A stretch of 64,000 nucleotides of DNA from Orientallactaga sibirica (lineage: Eukaryota > Chordata > Mammalia > Rodentia > Dipodidae): NCBI GenBank assembly GCA_036365145.1, contig JAEOAD010000015.1, positions 7,619,501-7,683,500 on the forward strand. The letters are read 5' to 3'. Under the pieces are notes generated by a model. That model worked only from the letters and a program-made list of their open reading frames with translations. It had not been told where the DNA came from and did not search any database. Both the position numbers and the translations under genes were made by a program. This document shows, one piece after another, positions 20,700 through 32,599 of the stretch (positions within the stretch are counted from its first letter, which is position 1; every line of letters begins with the position of its first letter).

Positions 20700-21260
20700 T
20701 CTCTTTTTTTAAACAGGCTGGGGAAGGGCTGCCTTTTAAAGACTATGTTGCCTGCCAAGTTATGTTCCCAAGTTCTCTAAGCTCCACATGCCGCCAGAAT
20801 AACATTAGGATGGAGCTCATTAATAATGTGCATGGGAAATCACATCCTCTGTAGGAGGCCTGCAGAGGGGGGCTCTGCCCCTGTCATCTAGCTTTCAGAA
20901 ATGGCAGCTCACAAATAGGACATCCCTTCCCCAAGGCTTGTAGATGCTGGAACTGCCCACACAGGTGTCCTGTGGGGAAATTTCTTGGGTGAGACTTTTC
21001 TACCTAAGGAGAGCCTCAAGGGTAGGAGCCTGGCATCTTCAACAGAGCAGCTTCCTGGCTGAGCATTTCTATTGCATCTTCCTGGATATCCTCAGCTGGA
21101 GGAGGGGGATTTCCAGCCACAGCCACTTTGCATGAGTACATCCATTAGTTATAATTAAGCAGGCTGCTGCAATGATTACAAATGAATTTAGCACCAAAAC
21201 GATGGTGCATATATCCAGAGCCATCATAGTGGTTTACAGACAACTAATCAACAGGCCTCC
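20700..21260. promoter_or_regulatory. Candidate conserved non-coding element
   Basis: This is a repeat-free patch with many homeodomain-type cores: 'ctcattaataatgtgcatgg' at about 20817-20836, and 'agttataattaagc' with 'caatgattacaaatgaattt' at about 21147-21190, plus 'caactaatcaac'. There is no sustained open frame with coding character. Clustered TAAT motifs in complex unique DNA are typical of developmental enhancers, but conservation cannot be tested here. Confidence 0.3.
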
Positions 21261-21679
21261 CGTCAGGTTCTGGAGGAAGACGCTCAGCTCAGAGGAGTCG
21301 TCTGTCTCCCTGGCATGCAACCACACAGTCTCAAAGGGTAACATTTCCCTGGAGTAGATAACAACTTGGTCAGGTTTATTTTATGCACAGTCTTCAAGGT
21401 CTAGAGCCTTGGGTATAGCTGCATTTCGTTGCTTGTGTGTGACTATTTTTTTTTTTTTTGTGTTTCAGTCTGAATGCGCTCACATCATCCATCTCCTGCT
21501 TCCTCCTAGGAGGGGAAGCTGCCCCCTGTTTGGATCAGGCTTTCTCTGAAGATCTGGAGGAAATCTGAGTTACGTGTTGACACCTCACCTCTAAGCTGAA
21601 GTCCTCCTGCTGCCCTAATGAGTTGCCATTAGAGAGGACATCAAAGTTGTGGTTATTGTCTCATGGATATCAGCTTTTC
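21261..21679. other. Unique sequence
   Basis: It contains a T-run at 21447-21459. No gene or repeat is recognised. Confidence 0.5.
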
Positions 21680-22003
21680 ACGTATGTTAATGTGTGTGTG
21701 TGCGCATGTTTATATGTTTCTGCACACACGTGTGTGCTTGAACATGTGTGCATGTGTATGTGGAAACCAGAGGTCAACTTTGGCTGTCTTCCTCTATTGT
21801 CTCCTCCTGAGGTCTCACACTAAAACTGAAGCTCACCAGTTTAGCTAGACAATCTAGCCAGCAAGTCCCAAGGATGCTCCTATCTTTTTCTACCCAGTGC
21901 TAGGATTAAGACATGCACCACCATGAGTGAGTGATGGGGATACGAACTCAGTTGCTCTTGCTGGTGTGGCAAACACTTTACCCACTGAACAATCTTCCCA
22001 GCC
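21680..22003 (-). mobile_element. B4 SINE, antisense, near full length
   Basis: A TG-rich tail, 'aaaccagaggtcaactttgg', 'gaagctcaccagtttagcta' and the tRNA-like head 'ttacccactgaacaatcttc' appear in B4 order on the minus strand. Confidence 0.8.
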
Positions 22004-22324
22004 CTTGAGCATTCCACGTTAGTCACTAAAAGGCTATGTCATTGTGCCTGCAAATCCTGTAGTGCCCAAATAGGCAGTAGTTCATAAATTTCCCAAAATA
22101 GAACAGACTCTGGGTGAGGGAGAGAAAGAGCATCAAAACCAACATACAAAACAAACTGGGAGAGGAGCGATGAATGACAGGCTGACTTCTTGAGAAGAAA
22201 AGGGTAAATGGAGAGGAAAGGTTATTATTTATGAAAACAAATGGTGACCCTGAAGGACTGGTGCATCTTTTATCAAGCTTCTTCTCACATGAGAGAAGCC
22301 AGGCACGACAGTGAAGATCAGAGA

Positions 22325-22510
22325 TGGCAGTGTCCCATTGCCTAGATCTGAATCTTGGATTTGCTGCTGACGCCTTAGTTTTCCATCTATAAAATGGGTC
22401 TAAAAGACTGTCTTTCTAATAGCACTGCTGTGACAAATAGGTGAGATAATTGATCTGAAGTATATAGAGCTGCATCTTGTGAATATTACTAGTTCAACCC
22501 TTCTTAGTTA
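22325..22510 (+). mobile_element. MIR SINE, sense
   Basis: 'gatctgaatcttggatttgc' and 'agttttccatctataaaatg' are MIR core phrases, followed by the usual 'gtgagataattgat'. Confidence 0.7.
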
Positions 22511-22589
22511 TTATTCTCATAGTTTTGCTATAACCATGCCCTTCAGTGTTAACATTTACAGACTTTGTAAGGTTTTACTATTATTATTG

Positions 22590-22947
22590 TGTGTGCTTGT
22601 GTGTGTAGGTATATGTGTGTAAAGGTGTGCATGTAAGGGATGGTGCATGTGTGTGCAAATGAATGTGACAGTTAGAGAACAATCTTGGGTGTTACTCTTC
22701 AAGTGCTGTCTGCCTTTGCTTCCATCCAAGGTCTCTCATCGGTCAAGAACTGGCCAATTATGCTGGATTGGCTGGCTGGCTAGTGAGACGTAGGCATCCT
22801 CTTGTCAGTGCCTCCCCAGTGTTGGATTATAAGAGCATGCCACCAACCCTGTCTCTTTTATTTATCACATGGGCTCTGGGGATAGAACTCAGGCCCTCAT
22901 GCTTGCACAGCATGCACTTTCCCCATTGAGCTATCTCCACAAACCCC
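22590..22947 (-). mobile_element. B4-like SINE, antisense, diverged
   Basis: A TG-rich tail is followed by 'ggtctctcatcggtcaagaa', 'ctcaggccctcatgcttgca' and 'ccccattgagctatctccac'. The order fits B4. It is older than most others in the window. Confidence 0.65.
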
Positions 22948-23183
22948 TTTTGTAAGATTTTCTAAACACTGTGAATACAGTAGACATGAGCATACATATT
23001 GAAATCAAGAAACCACTATGAAATGAATCTAGAAACAGGATTAGGGTCTTCAAAACCCTTCTTGTGTCTCCACCACTGCCTCCTGGTCTTCATGGGTAAC
23101 CTCACTCTAACATTCAAACTGTGGTCTAGATTGTCCAGGCTTGTTCATTATTCATATGGGATAATACAGCATGTCCATTAGTG

Positions 23184-23285
23184 TGCTATGGTTTGAATGT
23201 TTGCATCCCTCTACAATGGATTAAGTTGTAACTTAATTCCTTTTGCAATAGTGTTAAAAGATGAGGACTTATAGGCTAAGTTTAC
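23184..23285 (+). mobile_element. MLT1/MST-like LTR fragment, sense
   Basis: 'tgctatggtttgaatgtttg', 'gttgtaacttaattcctttt' and 'caatagtgttaaaagatgag' are the first 100 bases of an MLT1/MST-type LTR. The rest is missing. Confidence 0.75.
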
Positions 23286-23374
23286 ACTTAAATTTTTCTA
23301 AAGTAGGGTTGTCTCTCTCAATTAAAATGTCGCAAGTCACTGACATATGCTGTGGTATCACTCTTTGAGCTACA

Positions 23375-23532
23375 AGTCATTATCTCATTTAATATTCACA
23401 GAGAACTTTGTGTCCTTATTGTCTATGATTTGCAGATTGAGCACTGAAGATACTGGAAGGTTTAACAGCTTTCTCAAAGGAGAAAGAGATGAAATGAAGA
23501 CTGGGGTGCAGCTGCTGGCAGAGCTCAGGTTC
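23375..23532 (-). mobile_element. Possible MIR, antisense
   Basis: 'tctcatttaatattcacaga', 'tttgcagattgagcactgaa' and 'ctggcagagctcaggttctt' follow antisense MIR. Confidence 0.5.
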
Positions 23533-23689
23533 TTGCATCATAGTGACATAACTGGTCAGCTTGTTGTTCATCATTTGTTTTATACTGTGCATGCTTGTGA
23601 GACCCTTTAGCTCCCTACCATTCCTTGCAAGTGGTAGTGCTCTCACTAGGTGCATTCAGGATGGCTAGATTGCTAGATCAACCAATAAG

Positions 23690-24080
23690 GGGGGGGAGAT
23701 GGATGTGGTGATAAATGGATAGATGGATGGGTTGGTGGGTGCATGGAAAGGTGCACGGAGAAGAGGGAGGGATGAGTGGGTGAGTGGATCTATGAATAGA
23801 TTGATGGGTACGAAGATGAAGGTAGAGGGGGAAGTAGATGGATGAGTAAGAAGATAAATGGAGAGAGGACTGGGTGGATAAGTCCATGGGTAGATAAGTA
23901 GAGGTAGGGAAGGTTAGATAGATAAAGTTTGATGGATAGATAGTATGGATGGATGAGTTGATGGATTGATGGGAATGGACGCATGAATGGATCATAGATG
24001 ACTAGAGAGATGTATGTGTAGGTAATGAGTGTATAGGTGGTTAGATAGAGAAATGGATGGTGGATAGAAAGATGGAAGGA
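23690..24080. repeat. Degenerate GGAT/GATA tetranucleotide satellite
   Basis: About 390 bp are built from GATG, GATA, GGAT and GGTG tetramers with interruptions ('gatggatgggttggtgggtg'). The long minus-strand frames across it encode S/H/P/L-rich, low-complexity strings and are by-products of the repeat. Confidence 0.92.
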
Positions 24081-24477
24081 AATATGATGACCTTGAGGGT
24101 CCATTTTCTCAAAGACTCTTCATCTGTGGAGGACCTTCCTTTTGGGCCAGGCCTTGGGTGTCTTTAACTCTGCCCCATGACCCTTTTCCCCTTGTGACAT
24201 TATAGAAGAGTGAGGCGAGAGTGGAGCAGAAGCTAAGGTGAGGGGCATGCTGGCCCAATCTTGACATTGCTTGGGAGAGTTGAGAGTTTGGGAAGTCCTG
24301 CTTGCAGATCAAGTGGGAAGTAGAGTTGTTCTATTCCAGGCAATTGTAAAAGGAGCTCTGCCTTAGTGTGGGGAGCATGGCCTTTGCAATGACTTAGACT
24401 CCTGAATAGAGGCCCCCTTTTTTGTGTCCTTTTGGATCAGAAACTGTGCAGATTCAAGGATTAATTCTCATGTTCTT
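24081..24477. other. Unique sequence
   Basis: No gene, repeat or regulatory signature is recognised. Confidence 0.5.
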
Positions 24478-24832
24478 CATGTGTGTATGCATGTTCACAT
24501 GTATGAGTATTTGTATGTGCTTACACATTCACATGTATATGGGTGCCCATGTGTCTATTGGTTCATGTGTATGTGTGTATGTATGTGCACATATGGCGGC
24601 CAGAGGAACAAACTTTTAAGACAGGGTTTCTCATTGGCTTAGAGCTTACCAATTAGGCCAGGCAGGCGGGCCAGCAAGCCCCAGGAATCCTTCTGTCTCT
24701 AGTTCCCCACCACAACCCAGTACTGGGACTTCAGGCATGTACCACCACACCAAGCATTTTTATATGAGTGCTGGGGATCAGACTAGCTTATGAGGCTACC
24801 ACTTTACCCATTGAGCAATCTTTCTGGCCCCT
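24478..24832 (-). mobile_element. B4 SINE, antisense
   Basis: A TG/CA-rich tail is followed by 'gacagggtttctcattggct', 'ggccagcaagccccaggaat', 'gtaccaccacaccaagcatt' and 'ttacccattgagcaatcttt', in B4 order. Confidence 0.82.
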
Positions 24833-26118
24833 AGTGCCCATGTTCCTGACCCTCCCCCACATATTTGGTCTCACCTCACTCATGCTGTCTTTCTCCCAGG
24901 GGAACTTGCTTATGACTCACTCAAACATTTGCTTATTTTTTCGCAGGGGCTACACTGGGCATTGCTGAGGAAAGAATGGCATGAACTGTGGGGTTCTATG
25001 CCTAGGCACTGAGGAATATTTTTCAAGGAAAAGCCTGCTAGAGATTGTGGATTGTGGGTGGCCGACTGTAAATCTGTTCTTGTGCTATCAGTTGAATGTT
25101 TTTCATTATAAGTAGCCCCTGGCACCTTTTTTTCAGCTGAGTGCTTGTGACCAGCTATTCTACCTGAGCATTTGTCTAGGAAAGTGCTTGTTGTATTTAA
25201 TAAATTGCATTGATTTATTACCTTTATTGATCTGTGAAAGCACTCTGTATTATCAGAGGTGATAGCCTTCTTAGGAGAGTGTGCAACATTTCTTTATTAG
25301 TATTCATTTTCCTGTGACGGTGTGGGGGGGTGGAATATCAAGATGCAGTGTTCATTTTGGTGATATATTTTGAGGTCCACTAGGGTGAACAATGGCTTTG
25401 GTATAAATCAGATGGATTTGCCAGAGGTTCGCTGGATGAAGTGAGCAGGCAACTTTCCTTTCTTTAGGTGATGTCCAACCCCCTTGAGTTTTCCATGAGG
25501 AGTAGCAGCAGCTGAAGTGGCTCTTCAGGGAGATGCACACCTCCACAGCCTGAGCAGCCCACGTGGTTTCAGGGCATTCCACTTCAGACCCGCATGAACA
25601 GAGGATAAATGACTTACCATTTGTGTGCCTGTGCTCTTCACCAGGGTCAGCTTGTGCCCCGACCCTTCCCTGTGGCATGCTCTGTTTTCCTTTCTACTGT
25701 CCCAGTTGTACTGGAACTAGCTCAGGTCAGTCAATTCATGGAAGCCTGAGTTCAGAAAAGTCCAGAGGAGCCTGAGAGAGATGCTGAGAACCCAGGGACA
25801 GGGGCCATGGGCACTTCAGCCTCCTTTCTCTGTTTCTCACGGGCCTCCTCCTTGTGTCTTGGTTGAGGCTAGCTCTGCCTCCTGGAGAAGACTAGCAAAG
25901 TCTGGCATTGCCCTGATGTTTCTTGCAGATGATTTTGCTGGCTTAGCATCCCTGTCTCTGGGAGCTTTCCATCTTGACAACCATGACTCCTGCCTTTCTT
26001 GTGGATGCATCTTCAAATGTTTCAAAGCTCTTTGGATCTTTTCCACATCTGGCAAGAAACTATGCATCTACAGACAAGATGCCCTCACGCTGGGGACCTC
26101 AGGCTAGCATCTTTAGGG
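24833..26118. other. Unique sequence
   Basis: About 1.3 kb with short overlapping open frames on both strands (for example 25352-25678 and 25781-26107). None shows a domain, a paired splice signal or strand-specific coding bias I can defend. Confidence 0.55.
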
Positions 26119-26340
26119 AGAAAGGCAGTTCTGAGTTTGAATCTAGTACCAAGCTGTGTGACCTTGGGCAGATTACTTAGCTTCTCTGAACTTCAGGACA
26201 TTGCTTATCTAAATGACAACATTAAAAATGTCCCAAAACAAGATTATTTCAAGGTCTCCATGAGCCAATGTTTGCCAAGGCTTAGCAACATGTGACACAT
26301 AATGCCTGTTCAAACAGCGGTAGCTATGTCATTAGCTAAG
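26119..26340 (+). mobile_element. MIR SINE, sense
   Basis: 'gagtttgaatctagtaccaa', 'gtgtgaccttgggcagatta' and 'cataatgcctgttc' cover the MIR head, core and 3' end. It is one of the better-preserved MIRs here. Confidence 0.8.
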
Positions 26341-26705
26341 TCTAAGTGTGCCTTGAGCATGCAGCCCTCGATGGTGAGTTCGCGTTGTTTGGGTTTCATA
26401 CAGGTGTGAGTGGACGTGAAAGGAGATTGGAAATGCCCTGTTTGCTGAGCTTGGTGCTCTGGAGATGGCCCCAGCAAAACAGACAAGTGAAGCTCAGCGG
26501 GAGGTGTTCCTGGGAGCACAGATCATGTCGGATGCGGCGGTGGCAGCCCTGGTGGCAGCCCTCCCACGGAGGCTGGAGGCTCTGGAAGCTGCCCACCGAG
26601 ATCAGTGAGGACCCAAGAGCAAAGGCACTGTTGGGAGCAGTCTGCTTACAGATGAGCGGTCACTCGCCCCCCCCCCAAGGGAAAGCCTTTCACTCCCAGT
26701 GCCAC
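26341..26705. other. Unique sequence, GC-rich
   Basis: A locally GC-rich patch at 26520-26680. It contains a C-run at 26669-26677. No exon is recognised. Confidence 0.45.
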
Positions 26706-26720
26706 TTGGACACTTTTTAA

Positions 26721-27540
26721 AAAAAATCTTTTATTGACAACTTCTATACTTAAATACAAAAAACCATTTCTCCCCCATTCCCCTTCAGAACTCCATTCTC
26801 CATCATATGCCCTCCCTTTCTCCATTAGTCTCTCTTTTAGTTTGATGTCATCATATTTTTCTTCTATTATGAGGGTCTTGCGAAGGTATTGCTAGGCACT
26901 GCAAGGTCATGGATATCGAGGCCAATTTCTGTCTGGATGGTTGCATTATAAGGAGTCATACCCTTCCTTTGGCACTTACATTCTTTCCACCCCCTCTTCC
27001 CCAATGGACCCTGAGCCTTGGAGGGTGTGACAGAGATGTTTTAGTGCTGGACACTCCTCCATCCCTTCTTCTCAGCACTATGTTGCCTTTTGGGTCATCC
27101 CAGTGGTCATCACCATCTGAAAAGAGAAGCTTCTCTAACCAGAAGTGAGAGTAGTGTTAATATGTGAATATGAACATTAAGTGTAGTGCTTTCAGGGCAG
27201 CTTGGTGGGAATAATATATACATTTAGCCAGATAAGAGCAGGCTTTATACCCCTAAGGCTCATGACCTCTCCTGCCATAGACTTTTGCTTAGTTTTTTCA
27301 GTATCAGGCATGTATTCCCTCCCATAGAGAGGGCCTTCAGTCCAATTATGGAGCAGTTGGTTTCCCAAAGAGCAGACATGCCACTATTGCACCTGTTTGG
27401 TCACTTGGCATGTCTAGCCAAACTTGATGCTTCCAGTGACCACTGTTTTCACTGCTGATGTCTCCCATACAGCTGTATGCAGTGCAGCTTTTTACCAGCT
27501 TTCAGTTGGCTGGTTTACAGGGAGAAGGTTTTCTGCTCAG
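26721..27540 (-). mobile_element. L1 3' UTR insertion, 5'-truncated, with TSD
   Basis: It is flanked by ttggacactttt at 26706-26717 and 27541-27552. The sequence is the same L1 3' UTR family as 5559-6922, with the A-tail on the left (minus orientation). Only about 820 bp of 3' UTR were inserted, with no ORF2. The frame at 26909-27148 is a chance frame that recurs in the other copies of this UTR. Confidence 0.9.
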
Positions 27541-27552
27541 TTGGACACTTTT

Positions 27553-28358
27553 AAATGGCATATTGCAATCAATGAACAATGAAGATATACAATGAAAATT
27601 TTTAAAGTGTAATAAAACATTGTGTGACTCAATCTGGTTTCCGGGCCTATTTGGTCTCGAAGTGTGAGCCCCCTACAAGCAGGGTGCATGGCTACCTGTG
27701 GTTTCCACAACCACCAGCACAGGGCAGATCACTGTTTCTTGCTCTGCCCTTCATCACCAGGTAGTCAGGAAAGCAGTAGACGTCAAGATTTGCCACACTC
27801 CGTCGTGTGAAAATACCCTTGGGTTTGGCCTCTTCCTCTCACAAGCTGGTGTCCATTCCCCACAGTGGATTTGGACCCTCCTGGTGTCCAGGACTGGGGT
27901 TTGAGCAGGGACCTTCATGTCAGCCGGCAGTGGCCATTCCTCCTGTCAAAGCTGGCTCCAGCCCCTGGCTCTGGGGGCTGCCCTCTCACTATCTGATAAT
28001 CGATATTGCCCTTATCTTCCAAGGAAATGCTGCCCAGTGTTATCACCGTGGATCGATTAAAAGCAGAACTTTGAACTCATCTGCTGGGAGAGGTCTCCAT
28101 GGAGTGGATCTCTCAAACCGGCCTTCATGCTGCCCAGTGCCTGTGGTGAAACCCCAGCTGCACTTCAGAAGTGGCTCTGCTCTGTTGCTGGACCAGAAGA
28201 AAGCTCATTTTCACATATTAGCCTGGACCTGTTCCAGTTAATAAGTTTATCTGCATGAGGTCATCTTCTTCAGTCTGAACCTTTCAAACTTTTTGTTTTG
28301 TTTCTAGCTCAGTTCAATCACAGCAACCTTCTTGTTTTCACTGCTGTCCCTGGATTGG
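27553..28358. other. Unique sequence
   Basis: About 0.8 kb. Open frames at 27698-28241 have no recognisable domain. No repeat is recognised. Confidence 0.5.
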
Positions 28359-28373
28359 CCTTGTTTTGTTTTC

Positions 28374-28407
28374 TTATTTTATTTTATTTATTTATTTGAG
28401 AGAAAGA

Positions 28408-28453
<46 letters not shown>

Positions 28454-28614
28454 TGGAGAGAGAATGAGTGTGGCAGGGCCTCCAGCCATGGCAAATGAAC
28501 TCCATATGCATACACCACCTTGTGCATCTGGCTTACATGAGTCTTTGAGAGTTGAATCTGGGTCCTTTGGCATTGTAGGCAACTGTCTTAACTGCTAAGC
28601 CATCTCTCCAACCC
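28374..28614 (-). mobile_element. DIP-like SINE with TSD
   Basis: On the minus strand it begins ggttggagagatggcttagc and contains the 'agccagatgcacaaggtggt' middle and a (GA)n/(CT)n expansion. Imperfect TSDs are ccttgttttgtttt (from 28359) and cctagttttgtttt (from 28615). Confidence 0.88.
28411..28450. repeat. (GA)n microsatellite
   Basis: About 20 uninterrupted GA units, an expansion of the CT-rich 3' part of the SINE at 28374-28614. Confidence 0.96.
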
Positions 28615-29095
28615 CCTAGTTTTGTTTTGCTTTTGTATTTTAATTCAGTGATTACCATTTCCCATTACAGCACTTTCCTCGTAGAATAAAAAAATCCCTA
28701 TCAGTCAGGTGTGTGTATGTGTGTTTAAATTTTCTCAGCCTGCACTAGGTGGAAGGTAGAGGTGCCTGACTCTTTCCATTCAGAAATAAGGCTGGGGTAA
28801 GAAGTTTAGCAGTTCAATAGGGGTGAGATCAAAGGCAGCTCTGTGCTGGATAGCTGGGGGCTCGGGTGTCCTAGGAGAAGCATGTGATGCCAAGAACCAG
28901 GAAAAACACCACCAGGTGAATGAGGCTGCCTTGGCCATTGGAAGACACAGGAAGGATTTGAACATGCAAAGGATGGAATAGGAGTATTGTACAGCCTAGC
29001 ACAGAATGGCAGGTGAGGGTGTGTGCCAAGGAAAAAGCCAGGAACTGCCAAGGTGCTGAGGGGCCAACTGACTAGAGCATGGACAGAGCTTACTA
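28615..29095. other. Unique sequence
   Basis: No feature is recognised. Overlapping frames at 28780-29051 on the minus strand lack domains. Confidence 0.5.
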
Positions 29096-29272
29096 AGTGT
29101 AGTGGCTGATTTACGTGTCACCCTGTGTAGGCTTTGGTACCCAGTTGTTTGGTTCAACAGCAATGCAGCTGTTGCTATGGAGGCACTTTGAGATGTAATA
29201 TTTTATCATGCTCTTGAATAGAGTGGTTTCCCCTCTGTCGTTGGATAGGCTTCATCCAGTCCACTATAGGCC
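29096..29272 (+). mobile_element. Ancient repeat-like segment, family uncertain
   Basis: 'ctgatttacgtgtcaccctg', 'tacccagttgtttggttcaa' and 'ggataggcttcatccagtcc' follow an old mammalian interspersed repeat that I cannot name. It directly abuts the LTR at 29274. Confidence 0.4.
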
Positions 29273-29273
29273 T

Positions 29274-29618
29274 TGTTATGGCTTGGATCTTAAATGACCC
29301 CCACAGTCTCATGTGTTTGAACTTGATGGTGCTGCTGCTTTGAGAGGTTATGGAACCTTTGGGCTGGGAGGCAGGGCTGGCATAGGTAGATTACTGAAAG
29401 TGGTCCCCTGAGAGTTACAGCTTGGCACTACTTCTACCCAAACACTCTGCTTCCTGGCCCACACAATATGAAAAGCCACGCTGCAAGTTCCAGCTGCCAT
29501 GGACCTAGCTGTGCCAGCCACATGCCATGTTGGATAGTACCTCTGAAACTGTGTACCCAAATAAACACAACATCTGTTAGGTTACTTCTGTCCAGTGTCT
29601 GGTTACAGCAACAGAACT
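29274..29618 (+). mobile_element. MLT1-like LTR, sense
   Basis: It starts 'tgttatggcttggatcttaa', shows the usual 'gaggcagggctgg' region, and ends 'ggttacagcaacagaa', with AATAAA near 29561. This is the MLT1/MaLR layout at nearly full LTR length. Confidence 0.75.
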
Positions 29619-30600
29619 TACGAGCAAAGAGTTTTTCTGAAGAGGAATGTCTCAAGACCACCATCTTGGACCACTGCCTGACTTTCTAGCATATGATCCT
29701 GCAGATAGAAACCAACATCACATTGCACCTAGGGGATCCTAGGTGGACCTTCCTTGCAGACATGTGATAGTGTAGTGAGTAGAATTTGGTCACTCAGCTT
29801 TAGTTGACAAGAAGTCCTTCTACCCGTGTGGGTGTGAATTGCCTTGTTGATACCCACACACTCGCATTCTGTTGAGCAGTAGAAAAATCATGTTTTGGAT
29901 AGCACATCTTAGATTTTTCTGCACTACTTGTCTGAAAGATAGCTCTTCAGAAGGCCAATATGCTGGCAAGTTCCCTCAGAAGCATGCCCAAGCTGTCGGG
30001 GTGGGGGGGGGAGCGCAATGTCTTTAGTAAGAGCAGGTTATGGAATGAGAGTTCCTCACTGTAGCATGGATGGACAGGGGGTTTCCACAAGGACAATTCT
30101 TAAGAATCTCTGTAAAAATGCATGACTCCATCTGTCTCCTCTCTTGTCTTTGGCTTCAGATGAGCTGAGCCATTTAAAATTCCTCAACAAGGGACCTCAG
30201 GCATCAGGAGAAGTGATGAACAGATTTTCAATTTGGCCCTCATTTGCATGAATCATTTTCTTTTCGTTTGGCATTTTGCTGTCTCCAAGTAGAGGCTAGA
30301 GCTGGGAGGTGAGTTCTCACGTGTAGTAGTGGATTCTTGAATGGTCAAGATGGCTGCTGCAGGGCTGTAGCTTCAGCTTTTCCAAGAAGAGGAGTGGTGG
30401 CACCATGGGAGGCCAGGGAACATACACTCGCAGAGTGGCACTAGCGGTGTAGGAGAGAGCTTTGCAGCACTTCCCAGAGCTTCAGCCAGACCTCTGCCAG
30501 GACACCCCTTTTCTGTGGTGCTGACCAGGGTCTTCTGTTACTTCTCACACCAGGACAGTAGATCCTCAAGGCTGTCATTGATGGTGACAGTGGAGTGAAT
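29619..30600. other. Unique sequence; octamer motif at about 30241
   Basis: No gene or repeat is recognised. 'ctcatttgcatgaatcattt' contains a perfect ATTTGCAT octamer next to a TGAATCA-type site. Confidence 0.5.
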
Positions 30601-30604
30601 AGTA

Positions 30605-30722
30605 ATTAAGAGGAGTAAACAATAGCAATAATTTACGTTTGCTGAGTGCTTCTTTCATACCGTGCACTGGCCTGAGCCTGCACTCTTATTTATTCACTTG
30701 ATTGCCACAAAAGCACATTTGT
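30605..30722 (-). mobile_element. MIR fragment, antisense
   Basis: 'gcaataatttacgtttgctg' and 'gtgcttctttcataccgtgc' follow the antisense MIR 3' end. Confidence 0.6.
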
Positions 30723-31608
30723 TTTTGTATTTATATGTATTTATTACCTTGTCGAGACCTCTCACACTTCTTTGAGTTCCTCTTTTCTCTCTTTTTTCCT
30801 GCCTCCTGTGGATTCAAGGACTGTCTCCCACCTTCAAGGCCTCAACTCTCCTCTGGCTCACTCAGGAAGACAATGGTTAAGGCTACCCCTGAAACAGTGT
30901 TCTTTGGGAAGGAGTTTTTGTTTGATCTGGCAAATAAGTTGAGTGCTCACCATAGCAGTTGCAATATAAACCTCAAGTCGGGATGTAAGAAAGAGTCCCT
31001 TGTTATTGATGGCTTCTTTCAGTCCCATGAGCAGGCGTGAAGGGACAGGCAAGTTGGCAGTGTCCCTCTCTGAATCCTTGTGGTGCGAAACACACCTAAG
31101 CGATCTGGGTTTTGAATTCTCTCTTCCAGGGCACAAGAAGAAAATGATTTCTATTCTGGTCTAGGCAAGAAAGAAAACCAGTGGGTGCAGAGGGAAGATG
31201 GAAGAGCTGAGGGGTGGGGGCAGAAAAGTGCAACAAGCGAGTTGTCACTGTCCCAGAGCAAAGTACCACCTGGAAGTGTCCATGGGACACCAGGTAGGTA
31301 ATCCTAATTCCTCTCAGCACCCACCAGCAGTCAGGTCTGATAGCCCTGACACCTGGGCCTCAACAGCTGACTTTCTCTTTCCTTCCAGAAGTTCCCTGTA
31401 CAGTGTATGCTGAGATGTGGGAAGCCTCATAATCAAAGTGGCACTGACCAGAAAGAATGAGATTATAGTATGAGCTATTAATTGGGGGCTTAAGTAGAGG
31501 CCTTTGGGCAGTCAATGAGGTGGCCTGTGGCTTCTCAGCTAGTCTGAAAGAGTTGGCCACTGCTCAGAGGAGCAGCTTTGACAGACTCACTATCTGTGCA
31601 TCTCATGC
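30723..31608. other. Unique sequence
   Basis: No feature is recognised. Frames open on both strands at 30702-31136 show no coding evidence. Confidence 0.5.
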
Positions 31609-31890
31609 TCCCTCACTCTACAGGTGGGTAAACTGAGGTCACAGACAGAAAATTTGCTTATAGCAGGCTTTAGGACAGAGGATAAGCAGGCCCGGGATAC
31701 TTTTACCTTAGCGTGGGGCCTGTATGGCTGTCACTTACAATAGCATTCATCCATCACTTCTTCATTCATTTGTTCAAAAGTATTTGTAAAATGCCCGTTA
31801 TATGTTAGGTATCATCTTGGATATGAGACAGAGCTATAAACATCCCTCTCTTCATGGAACTGTTTTGTTGAGGTGGAATCAAATTAAAAA
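31609..31890 (-). mobile_element. MIR/L2-class ancient repeat pieces, antisense
   Basis: 'acaggtgggtaaactgaggt' is antisense MIR core. 'cattcatttgttcaaaagta' through 'tcttcatggaact' resembles the common L2/MIR-class 3' end. The boundary between the two is unclear. Confidence 0.5.
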
Positions 31891-32017
31891 CACATTAAGT
31901 AAATGAAGGTGATGAGGATAATGTACAAAAAAATGAACTGGACAGTGTAGTGTCCCCTTGGTGACAGACTTCAGGTTAGAAACCCGCAGATACCCCTGAA
32001 CAGTGGTACTAAGATCA

Positions 32018-32281
32018 AGATGAGGTACAGGCTGAATGGGTAAAGTGCTTCCCAGGCAAGCATGAGCACCTGAGTTTGAACTCCAATATAAAGTCCGGGT
32101 CTGGAGACACACACCTGGAATCTCAGCACTGGGGAGGCATAGACAGGAGGATTCTTGGGGCTTGCTTACTAGTCAGTCTAGCTGAATCAGTGAGAGACCC
32201 TGTTCAAAAATAAGGTGGAGAGGGATTGAGCAAAACACAGGCCTCTATACACTTTTGCACACTCATACATATATGAAGATG

Positions 32282-32357
<76 letters not shown>

Positions 32358-32360
32358 AGT
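32018..32360 (+). mobile_element. B4 SINE, sense, with (TC)n(AC)n tail
   Basis: 'tgaatgggtaaagtgcttcc', 'ggaatctcagcactggggag', 'cagtgagagaccctgttcaa' and 'aaggtggagagggattgagc' match B4 from tRNA-like head to tail. Confidence 0.85.
32287..32353. repeat. Compound (TC)n(AC)n microsatellite
   Basis: About 13 TC units run directly into about 21 AC units, in the B4 tail. Confidence 0.97.
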
Positions 32361-32599
32361 ATATCTTTTTAAAATGATGAACAAGATTAGAGGCCCCCTT
32401 TGGCCATAAATCTTTTCATGACTTCTATCCTAAGTGGCAGGGAATGGAGGAACTCTGAGTGGGAGGCTACAAGACTGGGAGCTACCAAAGAGCAGTGTCC
32501 CCTCAGGGAGTCCTGGACAAAGTTTCAGCTACTCAGGGCAAGCTCCCTGAGGGAGGAAGAGTTGGCTGGGCATTGAAATGGTGGCTTCACATGGATGGT

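Noticed and set aside
23678..24104. Two overlapping minus-strand frames rich in S, H, P, I and L
   Set aside because: They are translations of the GGAT/GATA tetranucleotide satellite in different frames.
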